From the NCBI GenBank assembly GCA_049582065.1, contig JBAUTF010000138.1, positions 1 through 37,441 on the forward strand: 37,441 nucleotides of DNA. Reading direction: 5' to 3'. Shown piece by piece: positions 14,483-22,771 of this stretch; position 1 is the first letter of the stretch, and every line of letters begins with the position of its first letter. The stretch is from DATKSS01 sp049582065 (lineage in GTDB: Bacteria > Chloroflexota > Dormibacteria > Dormibacterales > Dormibacteraceae). A program made the translations under genes and the position numbers. Under the pieces are notes generated by a model that did no database searches, was not told the DNA's origin, and worked only from the letters and a program-made list of their open reading frames with translations.

Positions 14483-15816
14483 TGCGGCGCAGCGGCCGGC
14501 AGGGCAGGCACCAGCGCGGGCAGGGTGAACACCGGTTGCGTCGCCACCCATCCGAGCTTCACGTCGCGGTAGTAGTCGGGCTGCGAGAGCTGGGTGATGA
14601 ACCACGAGTTGAACGCTTGGGCCCGCTGCTCGAGGCCCGCCGGCGTCGCGATGCCGCCCGCATAGGGCTGGCGTGGCAGGCCAGCCGCGAGGTCCGGTGA
14701 CGTGTAGAAGTCGTCGCTGCCGTAGACGGAGGTCGAGGCATACGAGTAAATGGCGACCCCCAGCACGTGGTTTCCCGCGGCCGACGCTCCCAGGACTCGG
14801 CTTATCTGGTTCAACGTGTCCTCCGGATAGTTGAGAAACGCGCCGACTCCGGTCACGACGCGATCCGCAAAACCCGAGTCTTTCTCGAACTGAAGCCATT
14901 GGCCGAACCAGCGCTGCTCGAGGGCGCTCCAGTCGCTGTCGTAGTTCATAGGCACGCCGAAATCGATGTAGCCCTTGACCATCCAGTCGCGCCAGTCCTG
15001 GAGGACCGACGTGTATGCGGAGGTGCGGGTCCAGTCGGCTGGGGTCAGGGGGCCGCTGCCGAAACAGATGAGCGCTCCGCTGAGCTTGACCGACGGCTTT
15101 TCGAGCTGGAGGTCGTCGTGCAGGTCGCGCACGAAAGCGGTCACGCGATCCCGCCGCCACGCCTGCCACCGAGCATCGCCGGGGTCGGGCGCGATCTTGA
15201 GCCCGTTTTGAAGCATGTACAGACCCACCGACAGCGGGCTGTAACCCCAGGTGTCGCCGGGATAGCGAACAAAGTCCATGTGGATCCCGTCGACGTCGTA
15301 GTTCCGCGCCACGTCCATGAAGATCTGGTGTGTGTAGATCTGCACCTCGGGCACGCCCGGGTCGAGGTAACCGCTCGCCGACCCGTCGCTGGCCCGGTTG
15401 CCCCACTGGTCGCTGTGCTCCACGTACACCTGGCTCGACTGCCCGACGAAGAAGGTATTCAGCCAGGCATGGACCTCGATGCGCGGAGTTGACGCGTGGG
15501 CCAGGCGGATCACGTAAGCCAGCGGGTCGAAGTCGGGAGGCCCGGTGATATCCGTCGCCCGGGGCTCGTCAGAGCGGTTGAAGTACGCGTCTCCTGCCTT
15601 GCGCACCTGGACGATGAGCGCGTTGAGGTTGGCGCGGTGGGCGTCCGCGACCAGCTTTTCCACCTGGGCCGGCGACTTGATCCCGTCGTGGAACGCATCC
15701 ACCCATAGGGCCCGATACTCGGGCTGCGCATATGCGATCGGGCTCGGCGACGGGGAGGGTGACGCCGCCGCCAGCACGGAGGCCGCGCATGCGACCGACC
15801 CGGCCACCCGCCACAT
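14479..15816 (-). CDS. Exported GHL10-type glycosyl hydrolase (family 10-like, DUF187)
   Basis: The product is 445 aa from ATG 15816. An N-terminal signal peptide (MWRVAGSVACAASVLAAA) is followed by a Ser-Pro repeat (SPSPSPSP), then EYRALWVDAFHDGIKSPAQV, the characteristic start of the GHL10/DUF187 TIM barrel. Further motifs are NLNALIVQVRKAGDAYFNR, VHAWLNTFFVG, LDPGVPEVQIY, YDVDGIHMDFVRYPG (likely catalytic region with Asp/His) and DFGVPMNYDSDW. Relatives such as YngK and PgaB-like domains act on exopolysaccharide or cell-surface glycans. The ATG overlaps the methyltransferase stop by 1 nt (TGATG). The protein is probably secreted or a surface protein; the exact glycan is unknown. Confidence 0.87.
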   Translation of the reverse strand: MWRVAGSVACAASVLAAASPSPSPSPIAYAQPEYRALWVDAFHDGIKSPAQVEKLVADAHRANLNALIVQVRKAGDAYFNRSDEPRATDITGPPDFDPLAYVIRLAHASTPRIEVHAWLNTFFVGQSSQVYVEHSDQWGNRASDGSASGYLDPGVPEVQIYTHQIFMDVARNYDVDGIHMDFVRYPGDTWGYSPLSVGLYMLQNGLKIAPDPGDARWQAWRRDRVTAFVRDLHDDLQLEKPSVKLSGALICFGSGPLTPADWTRTSAYTSVLQDWRDWMVKGYIDFGVPMNYDSDWSALEQRWFGQWLQFEKDSGFADRVVTGVGAFLNYPEDTLNQISRVLGASAAGNHVLGVAIYSYASTSVYGSDDFYTSPDLAAGLPRQPYAGGIATPAGLEQRAQAFNSWFITQLSQPDYYRDVKLGWVATQPVFTLPALVPALPAAAPQ

Positions 15817-16637
15817 CAGGCGACCGCGAGCAGGACGTGGTTGCGGCCAGTGGTCGAGATCGCTCCCGGAAACCTTCCGCGAAGGGTCGCGAGGGCTTCT
15901 GCGGTGAAGGCCTCGCGTCGCGCGCCGTCGACACCCTCCAGCCGAGATGCGCAATCCCACCAGCTCATGAACATCGAGACGAGCTGATCTGCCGACGCCC
16001 ACGTCACTGTCTCCTCGACCATCTCGACCTGCGCGGAAGCGAACCCCGCGTCGAGCGCAGCCTGGCGGAGTAAGGCAGCGTCCGCCACCGTCGCCCGCGT
16101 CGTCCCCTGGTCGATGGCTTTGGGCGCGGGCGGCAAGAGTCGATCGATGACGCCGTCGAGGAGGACCCAGACGGACTCGCGGACGCCGGTCACCGGGACG
16201 CTCGCGGCCAACCGGCCGCCCGCCTTCAACACACGCCGGGCTTCGCGCAGGGCCTGTCCCAGGTCGGGTGCGAACTGGATGCCGTGGCCGCAGACCGCGA
16301 CGTCGAACGAAGCATCGGGAAACGCGAGCCGCTCGATGTCCATCACCTCAAACCGCGTGTTCTTCACCGCGGCCGCCCGCGCGAGCTCGATCATGCCCGG
16401 GGCGAGGTCAACGCCGATGACCTCACCGCCTGGCCCGGCCAGCGCCGCCAGGCGACGGGTCAGGTTGCCGGGGCCGCAGGCAAGGTCGATCACAGTGATG
16501 CCCGGCTCAACGCCCGCGAGGTCGATCGCTCGCTGGCGTCCGAGCGACTCGCCGCGCGACATGATGTCGTCCAGCCGGCGCTGGTAGGCGGCGGCGTGCC
16601 GGCTGAAGATCGCCGGGTACAGGTCCTTCGACTTCAC
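15816..16637 (-). CDS. SAM-dependent class I methyltransferase
   Basis: The 273-aa protein starts at a GTG that overlaps the amidase stop (GTGA, 16637-16634). It has the Rossmann SAM-binding motif I VIDLACGPGNLTRRLAAL, the acidic motif II region EVIGVDLAPGMIELAR, MDIERLAFPDASFDVAVCGH (motif post-II, with the usual LPFPDxSFD pattern) and LREARRVLKAGGRLAASVPV. This pattern is typical of UbiE/Methyltransf_11 enzymes acting on small molecules or lipids; the acceptor cannot be deduced. Translational coupling to amidase and glycosidase genes suggests a shared pathway, but none is known to me. Confidence 0.9.
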   Translation of the reverse strand: MKSKDLYPAIFSRHAAAYQRRLDDIMSRGESLGRQRAIDLAGVEPGITVIDLACGPGNLTRRLAALAGPGGEVIGVDLAPGMIELARAAAVKNTRFEVMDIERLAFPDASFDVAVCGHGIQFAPDLGQALREARRVLKAGGRLAASVPVTGVRESVWVLLDGVIDRLLPPAPKAIDQGTTRATVADAALLRQAALDAGFASAQVEMVEETVTWASADQLVSMFMSWWDCASRLEGVDGARREAFTAEALATLRGRFPGAISTTGRNHVLLAVA

Positions 16638-17800
16638 GGCGTCCGGCTCGCGCCCTTCCACTCCCGTTCCAGCCAGAGCGCGGCCCGCAGCGCCCCCTCG
16701 TTGGTGCGCGCGACCACCTGCATCCCCACGGGCAGCCCGGCGGCCGGCGCAGGCAGGACCGCCACGGGTTGACCGGTGGTGTTGAACGGGCGGGTGAACC
16801 GGGAGAGTGGCTCGCGCACCTCGTTGCCGGAGTCGACCGGCGGCGCGACGATCGCCGTCGCCGGCAGGAGAAGGGCGTCCAAGCCTTCCATGGCGAGCCG
16901 CGCCTGCTCTTGCAGCCGGCTCCGCTCGCGCACCGCCTCGACGTAATCGACGCCCGCGATCGTCAATCCGCGTCGGACGTGGCCGATCACGTCGGCGCCG
17001 TACTTCTCGGGGCACTCCGATGCCCAGGCGCGGTGATAGGTGGCCGCCTCCACCAGGAGGATCGTCAACCCGACCTCGAACAGGCGGATTCGATCGACGA
17101 ACTGGATCTCGGGCCATCCCGTCGAAACCGACCGCCACGCGGCCGCCGTGGCTTCATCGAGGTCCTTCACCCAGCCGGCCGGCACCGCGATGCGGGGCTT
17201 CTCGAGGCGTTCGAGGCCGACCCGTTCTCCGGACATCATCGAGTAGGCGCGAGCCGTCGCCGCCATGTCCGGCGCGAGCGGCCCCAGGGTATCGAGCGAC
17301 CAGCTGAGCGGAATCACGCCGGTGGTGTCGATGCTGCCGAGCGCGGGTTTGAAGCCGGCGACGCCGCAGAGCGACGCCGGGATCCGGATCGAGCCGCCCG
17401 TGTCGCTGCCGACCGCCCAGTCGCACATGCCGGCCGCCACCGCAACCGCCGAGCCGCCTGAAGAGCCGCCGGCGACGCGCGACGGGTCACGCGGGTTGCG
17501 CACGGTCCCGTAGTGGGGGTTCGCGCTCGTCACGCCGAACGCGAACTCATGAAGATTGGTCTTGCCCACCACCACGCAGCCCTCGCGCCGGATCCGCCGG
17601 ATCACTGGCGCGTCTTCGCGGGCCGGGATGTCGGGCAGGATCATGCCTCCGGCGGTCGTGACCATGCCCTCGACGTCGACGAGGTCCTTGACCGCGACCA
17701 CGATGCCCCCGCCGTCTTCGGCGGAAACGGAGATGAAGGCGTTCAGGTCCGAGCGTTCCAGGATCCGCTTCCGTGCCTCGGCCAGCTGCACAGCCCACAT
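16634..17800 (-). CDS. Amidase signature family protein
   Basis: From ATG 17800 (MWAVQLAEAR) the product is 388 aa; the frame runs further upstream, but that would overlap the divergent gene. It contains the amidase signature: VVAVKDLVDVEG (catalytic Lys), VAGGSSGGSAVAVAAGMCDW (Gly/Ser loop with the cis-Ser) and AVGSDTGGSIRIPASLCGVA (nucleophile Ser). NTTGQPVAVLPAP is near the C terminus. It hydrolyses an amide bond. It could also be related to GatA, but the length is short (GatA is about 480 aa) and no gatB/gatC is adjacent. It heads the four-gene coupled unit to 14087. A GATAAC box on minus (17833-17828) may be its -10. Confidence 0.88.
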   Translation of the reverse strand: MWAVQLAEARKRILERSDLNAFISVSAEDGGGIVVAVKDLVDVEGMVTTAGGMILPDIPAREDAPVIRRIRREGCVVVGKTNLHEFAFGVTSANPHYGTVRNPRDPSRVAGGSSGGSAVAVAAGMCDWAVGSDTGGSIRIPASLCGVAGFKPALGSIDTTGVIPLSWSLDTLGPLAPDMAATARAYSMMSGERVGLERLEKPRIAVPAGWVKDLDEATAAAWRSVSTGWPEIQFVDRIRLFEVGLTILLVEAATYHRAWASECPEKYGADVIGHVRRGLTIAGVDYVEAVRERSRLQEQARLAMEGLDALLLPATAIVAPPVDSGNEVREPLSRFTRPFNTTGQPVAVLPAPAAGLPVGMQVVARTNEGALRAALWLEREWKGASRTP

Positions 17801-17827
17801 TGTCGAGCGTGAAAGGCGGCTCGGCGA

Positions 17828-17834
17828 GTTATCC
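17828..17834. promoter_or_regulatory. Possible bidirectional -10 element (GTTATCC/GATAAC)
   Basis: In the 43-bp gap between the amidase and the unknown gene at 17844, TTATCC reads as a -10 on plus ending 9 nt before the ATG at 17844. Its complement GATAAC reads as a -10 on minus with a leader of about 20 nt before ATG 17800. The arrangement is similar to the shared box at 3469-3476. Confidence 0.35.
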
Positions 17835-17843
17835 TCCCCGGAG

Positions 17844-18356
17844 ATGTCGCCGACTGCCGCATCGATCAACCCGGTCATGGCGTGGACCAAGGTCGACGTG
17901 CTCACCCCCAACCAGCGCCTCACGGCCGAGATCCAGATGCGGGGCCGGCTGCGCGAGACAATGAATGACCCCGAGCCTCTCTTTCACATGCGCAATGTGA
18001 GCGCGGAACCTCTGCTCGCGGGGGCCGTGCAGCTCAATGGGGTGCCCGAAGGCGTGTTCAACAAGGCGCTGGTGGGAGGGATCCGCACGATCGAGCCCGA
18101 ACCGCCGCCGCCCGACCAGGTGATGGACATCGTGCGCCGTTACGTGATGTACCAGGCCGGGGTCTTCATGATCACCGGCGCCGCCGAGTTTCCCAAGGCG
18201 GCCGAGGCGACCATGCACAGCGAGATCATGCTCAAGAACCGGTTCTTCCAGATCGTGGACGCGACGGTCACGGTGGCCGGCGTCGCGGGCAAGAGCTGGA
18301 CGCAGCCGGCCATCTGGGTCAACCGCGACCAGATGGTCGCCCTGTACCTAGGCTGA
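17844..18356 (+). CDS. Conserved-looking protein of unknown function beside coxG
   Basis: The 170-aa protein begins at ATG 17844 (MSPTAASINP); the second Met at 17877 is an alternative. Codon usage and even distribution of residues indicate a real gene. Visible segments are TKVDVLTPNQRLTAEIQMRG, a region of acidic and Pro residues (IEPEPPPPDQVMDIV), and a C-terminal half with predicted strands (FFQIVDATVTVAGVAGKSW). There is no signal peptide, membrane helix or Cys. I do not recognise a family. Its 3' end overlaps convergent coxG by 9 nt, which keeps it next to the molybdenum hydroxylase cluster. No function is claimed. Confidence 0.75.
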   Translation: MSPTAASINPVMAWTKVDVLTPNQRLTAEIQMRGRLRETMNDPEPLFHMRNVSAEPLLAGAVQLNGVPEGVFNKALVGGIRTIEPEPPPPDQVMDIVRRYVMYQAGVFMITGAAEFPKAAEATMHSEIMLKNRFFQIVDATVTVAGVAGKSWTQPAIWVNRDQMVALYLG

Positions 18357-18965
18357 CTTCCCCGAGAAGAGCCTCTTGATCCGCGCCCACAGCACGGAGA
18401 AGAGCAGGGCCAGGGCGTTGACCGGCTTGGCGGTCGTGGCGACGGGCGCGGAAGCGGGGGCGCCTGCAGCTGCTGGGCCGCCCGCCGAGGTCTCGGCGGC
18501 TGTCGCGGTCGAAGCCTGCGCCGCCTCGAGGTTGGCCTTGATGCAGGCGGCCATGTCGTTGACGATCCGGCGCGAGACGTCCTCCATGACGCCGCGGCCG
18601 AACTGCGCGACCCGCCCGGCCACGCTGTACTCGGTCACGATCTTGATCAACGACCCCGCGCCCTCAGGCTCCACGCTCATGTGCGCAGAAGCCCGGGCGG
18701 AGCCCGGCCCGGTCGTCTCCCGTCCGTCGGCCTGAAGGGTGGCGGTGCGCTTGGCTTCGTCTCTATCGGCGATCGTGGCGGTGCCGCTGTAGCCGACGGT
18801 GATCGGTCCCACCTTGACCTTGACCTTGCCTTTGAAGGTGGTCGGATCCACCACCTCGGACAGTTCTGCGCCCGGTACGCAGCCGACGACTTTGTTCACG
18901 TCGAGCAGATAGGCGAACACTTGATCAGGCGGTGCGCCGACGCTGAAAGAGTTTTCCAGTTGCAT
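18348..18965 (-). CDS. coxG: CoxG-like SRPBCC protein (carbon monoxide dehydrogenase subunit G family)
   Basis: From ATG 18965 the product is 205 aa. The start MQLENSFSVGAPPDQVFAYL and the following GCVPGAELSE, FKGKVKVKVGPITVGYSGTA and SVAGRVAQFGRGVMEDVSRR motifs are diagnostic of CoxG, a START/SRPBCC fold protein. An Ala/Thr-rich linker leads to a C-terminal helix (LALLFSVLWARIKRLF) that can anchor it to the membrane. CoxG is known to recruit CO dehydrogenase to the membrane and help deliver electrons to the quinone pool. It is transcribed divergently from coxSLM, sharing a 95-nt regulatory spacer. The gene is complete. Confidence 0.92.
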   Translation of the reverse strand: MQLENSFSVGAPPDQVFAYLLDVNKVVGCVPGAELSEVVDPTTFKGKVKVKVGPITVGYSGTATIADRDEAKRTATLQADGRETTGPGSARASAHMSVEPEGAGSLIKIVTEYSVAGRVAQFGRGVMEDVSRRIVNDMAACIKANLEAAQASTATAAETSAGGPAAAGAPASAPVATTAKPVNALALLFSVLWARIKRLFSGKSA

Positions 18966-18968
18966 TTC

Positions 18969-19021
18969 TGCGCTAAAAGTAGCGCAATACACTTGTTCAC
19001 TAACAGATCGTCGGTTGTAAC
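18969..19021. promoter_or_regulatory. Divergent coxG / coxS promoter with inverted-repeat operator
   Basis: TGCGCTA (18969-18975) and TAGCGCA (18980-18986) form a perfect inverted repeat with 4 nt between, 3 nt from the coxG ATG. On plus, TTGTTC (18993-18998) and TGTAAC (19016-19021) are spaced exactly 17 bp and would start coxS transcription near 19028. The repeat is a likely regulator-binding site for both directions. Confidence 0.5.
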
Positions 19022-19060
19022 GCGGTCGCGGCGACGCACCGCCGAGGGGAAGGAGAGCGC

Positions 19061-19570
19061 ATGAAGCACAAGGTCGCCACCACTGTCAACGGCCGCGTGC
19101 ACGAGCATGAGGTCGAGCCTCGACTCCTGCTCGTGCACTACCTGCGAGACGTTGTAGGCCTGACCGGGACCCACGTCGGCTGCGACACGAGCCAGTGTGG
19201 CGCGTGCACGATCCTGGTCGACGGCAAGGCCGTCAAGAGCTGCACGATGTTCGCCGTCCAGGCGGAGGGCCGCAAGATCACGACCATCGAAGGCATGGCC
19301 AAAGATGGGGAGCTGCACCCTCTACAGCAGGCCTTCTGGGACGAGCACGGCTTGCAGTGCGGCTACTGCACGCCGGGCATGATCATGGCCGCGGCGTACC
19401 TGCTCGAGCAGAACCCGAACCCCACGGAAGACGAGATCCGCAAGGGGCTCGAGGGGAACCTCTGCCGGTGCACCGGCTACGTGAACATCGTCAAGTCGGT
19501 CCAGTCGGCGGCCAAGACCATGGCTGCTTCCGGCAAGAAATCGGGCCAGCCGGCCTCAGCGAGGAGCTGA
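19061..19570 (+). CDS. coxS: Molybdenum hydroxylase small subunit, two [2Fe-2S] clusters (CoxS-like)
   Basis: The 169-aa protein is the iron-sulfur subunit of a xanthine oxidase-family hydroxylase. The plant-ferredoxin-type cluster is held by Cys41, Cys46, Cys49 and Cys61 (CDTSQCGAC...C). The second, all-helical cluster is held by Cys100, Cys103, Cys135 and Cys137 (CGYC...CRC). It passes electrons from the molybdenum site to FAD. A strong AAGGAG precedes the ATG. It is first in the S-L-M order; coxL follows after 4 nt. The length is normal, with a short Ser/Lys-rich tail. Confidence 0.96.
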   Translation: MKHKVATTVNGRVHEHEVEPRLLLVHYLRDVVGLTGTHVGCDTSQCGACTILVDGKAVKSCTMFAVQAEGRKITTIEGMAKDGELHPLQQAFWDEHGLQCGYCTPGMIMAAAYLLEQNPNPTEDEIRKGLEGNLCRCTGYVNIVKSVQSAAKTMAASGKKSGQPASARS

Positions 19571-19574
19571 GCCG

Positions 19575-21917
19575 ATGGCCATCACGACGATGATCGGAGC
19601 CAAGATCCACCGGCGCGAGGACCCGCGCCTGGTCAGCGGCGAAGGCCGCTACATCGACGACTTCACACGGCCCGGCACCGTCTTCATGGGGGTCGTCCGC
19701 AGCCCCCACGCCCATGCGCTGATCAAGAGCATCGACCTGTCGAAAGCGTCGAAGGCTCCTGGAGTGGTGGCGATCTATACCTACAAGGAGATCGCCAAGG
19801 TGATCGCCGGCACGATGCCGGCCGCACCGGCGTTCGTCGCGGAAAAGAAGCAGATACCGCCGAGGTTCCCGATCGCCGAGAAAGAGGTGGCCTACCAGGG
19901 TGAGCCGGTGGCGGTCGTGATCGCGGAGAGCAAAGCCCAGGCAGCCGACGCGGGCAACCTCGTGGACGTCGACTACGAGGTGCTCCCGGCCGTCATGGAT
20001 CTCGACAAGGCGATGGAGGCGAAGAGCCCGACGGCCCACGCCGGCGCGCCCGACAACATCGGCTGGGACCTCACGTACATACCCGAAGACCCCTCGGTCA
20101 TGAAAGGGGCCGACGTGGTCGTCAAGCAGCGCATCCTGCAGCAGCGCCTGGCGCCGACCCCGATGGAGCCGCGCGGCGTGCTCGCGGAGTACTCGCACCC
20201 CGACCAGAGCATGACCATCTGGATGTCGAGCCAGAACCCTCACTTCATCCGCCTCTTCCTGGCCGGAGCGCTCGGCATGCCCGAGACGCGGATCCGCGTG
20301 ATCTCGCCGGACGTGGGCGGCGGCTTCGGCAGCAAGATCAGCCCCTACTCGGAGGACTACCTGGTCCCGGCGGCGGCCAAGCTCAGCGGGCGCCCGGTCA
20401 AGTGGATCGAGACTCGCACCGAGTCGATCATGACCACCACGCATGGCCGCGGCCAGATCTTCGACGTGGAGGCCGGCGCGATGAAGGACGGCACACTGGT
20501 CGCCCTGAAGGTCACGCAGTACCTCGACATGGGCGCTTACGTGGGCACGTTCGGCGCCTTCCAGGCCGTCGCATGCCTTCTTTCGACCGGCGCGTACAAC
20601 TGGAAGCACGTCTCGGCCAGGACCGTCGGCGTGCTCACCAACCGCGTCCCCACCGATCCATACCGCGGCGCGGGAAGGCCTGAGGCCACTCACCTCTGCG
20701 AGCGGATGCTCGATCTTCTCGCGGGTGAGCTGAAAATGGATCCGGCGGAGATCAGGCGCAAGAACTTCATCACCGAGTTCCCGCATACCAGTCACTTCGG
20801 GCTGGTTTACGACTCCGGCGCGTACGAGAAGGCGATGGACAAGGCGATGGAGATCGCCGGCTACGAAAAGCTGCGCAAAGAGCAGGAGGAGGCCCGCAAG
20901 AAGGGCCGCTACCTCGGCATCGGGGTCTCGAGCTGGATCGAGATCTGCGGTTTCGGCCCCAGCGCCGCGACGGCTCCCGCCACGGGCGGCTTGGCCCTGG
21001 TGGAGAGCGCGCAGGTGCGCGTGTTCCCGACCGGCTCGGTCACCGTTTACGTCGGGACCCACTCACACGGCCAGGGGCACGACACCACGTTCCCACAGAT
21101 CGTCGCCGACACCCTTGGAATCCCCTACGACATGATCGAGCTGCGGCACGGGGACACGGCCGAGGGCCCCGCCTTCGGCTATGGGACTTACGGCAGCCGC
21201 TCGCTCGCGGTGGGCGGGATGGCCGTGCACAAGGCGTCCAAGAAGATCGTGGACAAAGCCAAAAAGCTCGCGGCTCACATTTTTGAAGCAGCCGAAGAAG
21301 ACGTCGTTTTCGACCATGGGGAGTTCTACGTCAAGGGCAGCCCGGACAAACGCAAGGCCATGGGCGAAATCGCGTTCGCAGCGTTCGGTGCAGGCTTGCC
21401 CGAGGGCATGGAGCAGGGCCTTGAAGCGGTCGCCTACTACGACCCGACCAACTTCGTCTGGCCCTTCGGCACGCACATCGCGGTGGTCGAGGTCGACCCC
21501 GAGACGGGGGCCGTGGACCTCAAGCGCTACATCGCGGTCGACGACTGCGGCAACATCATCAACCCGATGATCGTCGACGGTCAGATCCACGGCGGCATCG
21601 CGCAGGGCATCGCACAGGCCCTGTACGAAGAGGTCGTCTATGACGACGAGTCCGGGCAGCTCAAGACCGGCTCTCTCGTCGACTATCTCGTGCCGACGGC
21701 GAACGAGTTTCCGAACTTCGAGCTCGGAAGGACGATCACCCCGACCCCGACCAACGAGCTCGGAGTGAAGGGAATCGGCGAGGCCGGCACCATCGCCAGC
21801 TCGATCGCGGTCATCAACGCCATCTGCGATGCGCTGTCACCACTCGGTATCAAGCACGTCGACATGCCCGCCAGCCCAGACCGTCTCTGGAAGCAGATCA
21901 AGGAGGCTCGCAATTGA
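19575..21917 (+). CDS. coxL: Molybdopterin-binding large subunit, xanthine oxidase family (form II CoxL-like)
   Basis: The 780-aa protein is the catalytic subunit that binds the molybdenum-cytosine dinucleotide cofactor. It starts IHRREDPRLVSGEGRYIDDF, as is typical for the family. It contains DVGGGFGSK (cofactor binding), and PYRGAGRPEATHLCERMLD at about residues 361-379. It ends with GVKGIGEAGTIASS, which contains the active-site Glu. True CO dehydrogenase (form I) carries AYXCSFR at the loop where this protein has PYRGAGR; form II enzymes have AYRGAGR. The substrate is therefore probably not CO, and aldehydes or N-heterocycles are possible. GAGGAG lies 8 nt before the ATG. The stop overlaps coxM (TTGA). 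Confidence 0.95.
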   Translation: MAITTMIGAKIHRREDPRLVSGEGRYIDDFTRPGTVFMGVVRSPHAHALIKSIDLSKASKAPGVVAIYTYKEIAKVIAGTMPAAPAFVAEKKQIPPRFPIAEKEVAYQGEPVAVVIAESKAQAADAGNLVDVDYEVLPAVMDLDKAMEAKSPTAHAGAPDNIGWDLTYIPEDPSVMKGADVVVKQRILQQRLAPTPMEPRGVLAEYSHPDQSMTIWMSSQNPHFIRLFLAGALGMPETRIRVISPDVGGGFGSKISPYSEDYLVPAAAKLSGRPVKWIETRTESIMTTTHGRGQIFDVEAGAMKDGTLVALKVTQYLDMGAYVGTFGAFQAVACLLSTGAYNWKHVSARTVGVLTNRVPTDPYRGAGRPEATHLCERMLDLLAGELKMDPAEIRRKNFITEFPHTSHFGLVYDSGAYEKAMDKAMEIAGYEKLRKEQEEARKKGRYLGIGVSSWIEICGFGPSAATAPATGGLALVESAQVRVFPTGSVTVYVGTHSHGQGHDTTFPQIVADTLGIPYDMIELRHGDTAEGPAFGYGTYGSRSLAVGGMAVHKASKKIVDKAKKLAAHIFEAAEEDVVFDHGEFYVKGSPDKRKAMGEIAFAAFGAGLPEGMEQGLEAVAYYDPTNFVWPFGTHIAVVEVDPETGAVDLKRYIAVDDCGNIINPMIVDGQIHGGIAQGIAQALYEEVVYDDESGQLKTGSLVDYLVPTANEFPNFELGRTITPTPTNELGVKGIGEAGTIASSIAVINAICDALSPLGIKHVDMPASPDRLWKQIKEARN

Positions 21918-22720
21918 TTCCGGCAGCATTCGAGTACGCACGTGCCTCCTCTGTCGACGACGCGGTGAAACTTCTGAACAAGTACGGCGAAGACGCCAAG
22001 GTGTTGGCGGGAGGCCACAGCCTCATCCCGCTGATGCGCCTGCGCCTCGCCCAGCCCAAAGCGCTCGTCGACATCAACGGCATCAAGGAGCTGGACCACA
22101 TCAAAGAGTCCGGTGGAAAGCTCCATATCGGCGCGCTCACGCGCCATGTCACGATCCAGAACTCGGCGGTGGTGAAGGACAAGCTCCCGATCCTCGCCGA
22201 GGTGGCGGGCGAGGTTGGCGACAACCAGGTCCGCAACATGGGGACCATGGGCGGAGTCATCGCCCACGCCGACGCGGCAGGCGACTATCCGACCATCGCG
22301 CTCATGCTCGACGCCGAGATCGTCACCAACCGGCGGAAGATCGCGGCCAAGGATTTCTTCAAGGACCTGTTCACGACGCCGCTGGCGGCGGACGAGATCG
22401 TCATCGAGGTCGTCTTCCCGGTGGCCGACGGCCCCCACAAATACATCAAGTTCCGGCGGCGGCTGTTCGACTGGGCGATCGTCGGCGCGGCGGCTCAGAA
22501 GATGAACGGCGGCTGGCGCATCGGGCTGACCAACGTCGGGCCGACGCCGGTCCGCGCCAAGGCGGTCGAAGAGGCGCTGCACAAGGGTGCCAAGCCGGAA
22601 GAGGCCGCGGAGCACGCGTCCGACGGGCTGAACCCCTCGGGCGACCTGCGGGCCAGCCCGGAGTACAAGAAGCACCTGGCCCGCGTGCTGGTGAAGCGCG
22701 CGATCCAGCAGGCCGGTTAG
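21914..22720 (+). CDS. coxM: Molybdenum hydroxylase FAD-binding medium subunit (CoxM-like)
   Basis: The 268-aa flavoprotein starts at TTG 21914, overlapping the coxL stop by 4 nt and preceded by a strong AAGGAGG. It shows the FAD-binding motifs of the family: KVLAGGHSLIPLMRLRLAQP (AGGxSLxPxMK) near residue 35 and GDNQVRNMGTMGGVIAHADA (TIGG-like) near residue 100. Electrons from CoxS pass through FAD to the respiratory chain via membrane-bound CoxG. Length is slightly short (usual about 285). It is the last structural gene of the coxSLM unit; a 12-bp hairpin follows. Confidence 0.95.
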   Translation: MIPAAFEYARASSVDDAVKLLNKYGEDAKVLAGGHSLIPLMRLRLAQPKALVDINGIKELDHIKESGGKLHIGALTRHVTIQNSAVVKDKLPILAEVAGEVGDNQVRNMGTMGGVIAHADAAGDYPTIALMLDAEIVTNRRKIAAKDFFKDLFTTPLAADEIVIEVVFPVADGPHKYIKFRRRLFDWAIVGAAAQKMNGGWRIGLTNVGPTPVRAKAVEEALHKGAKPEEAAEHASDGLNPSGDLRASPEYKKHLARVLVKRAIQQAG

Positions 22721-22729
22721 CAACATGAC

Positions 22730-22756
22730 GGTGGCCCGGCGACGCGCCGGGCCACC
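22730..22756 (+). terminator. Perfect 12-bp GC-rich hairpin after coxM
   Basis: GGTGGCCCGGCG and CGCCGGGCCACC pair perfectly with an ACG loop, 9 nt after the coxM stop. The downstream tract is only CGCCTTTCGT, so it is a terminator without a strong U-run, or an mRNA-stabilising stem. It separates structural genes from maturation genes. Confidence 0.75.
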
Positions 22757-22765
22757 CGCCTTTCG

Positions 22766-22771
22766 TAACCT
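22766..22771 (+). promoter_or_regulatory. -10-like TAACCT before the MoxR-type ATPase
   Basis: TAACCT, after CG (22764-22765), ends 6 nt before the GTG at 22778 and lies just after the coxM hairpin. It could start a separate leaderless transcript for the maturation genes. No Shine-Dalgarno is visible. Confidence 0.35.

Noticed and set aside
16634..17800. Amidase as GatA (tRNA amidotransferase subunit A)
   Set aside because: It is about 90 residues shorter than GatA and has no gatB or gatC neighbours; a general amidase is safer.
17556..17843. Upstream extension of the 17844 gene
   Set aside because: It lies antisense to the amidase active-site region, has shadow-frame composition, and would leave no room for the amidase promoter.
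19491..21062. 523-aa minus-strand open frame inside coxL
   Set aside because: It is antisense to a full-length molybdopterin subunit; composition shows it is the mirror of coding sequence.
19061..22720. Annotation of the cox cluster as true aerobic CO dehydrogenase
   Set aside because: The large subunit has PYRGAGR in place of the AYXCSFR loop that marks CO-oxidising form I enzymes, and the gene order is S-L-M rather than M-S-L.
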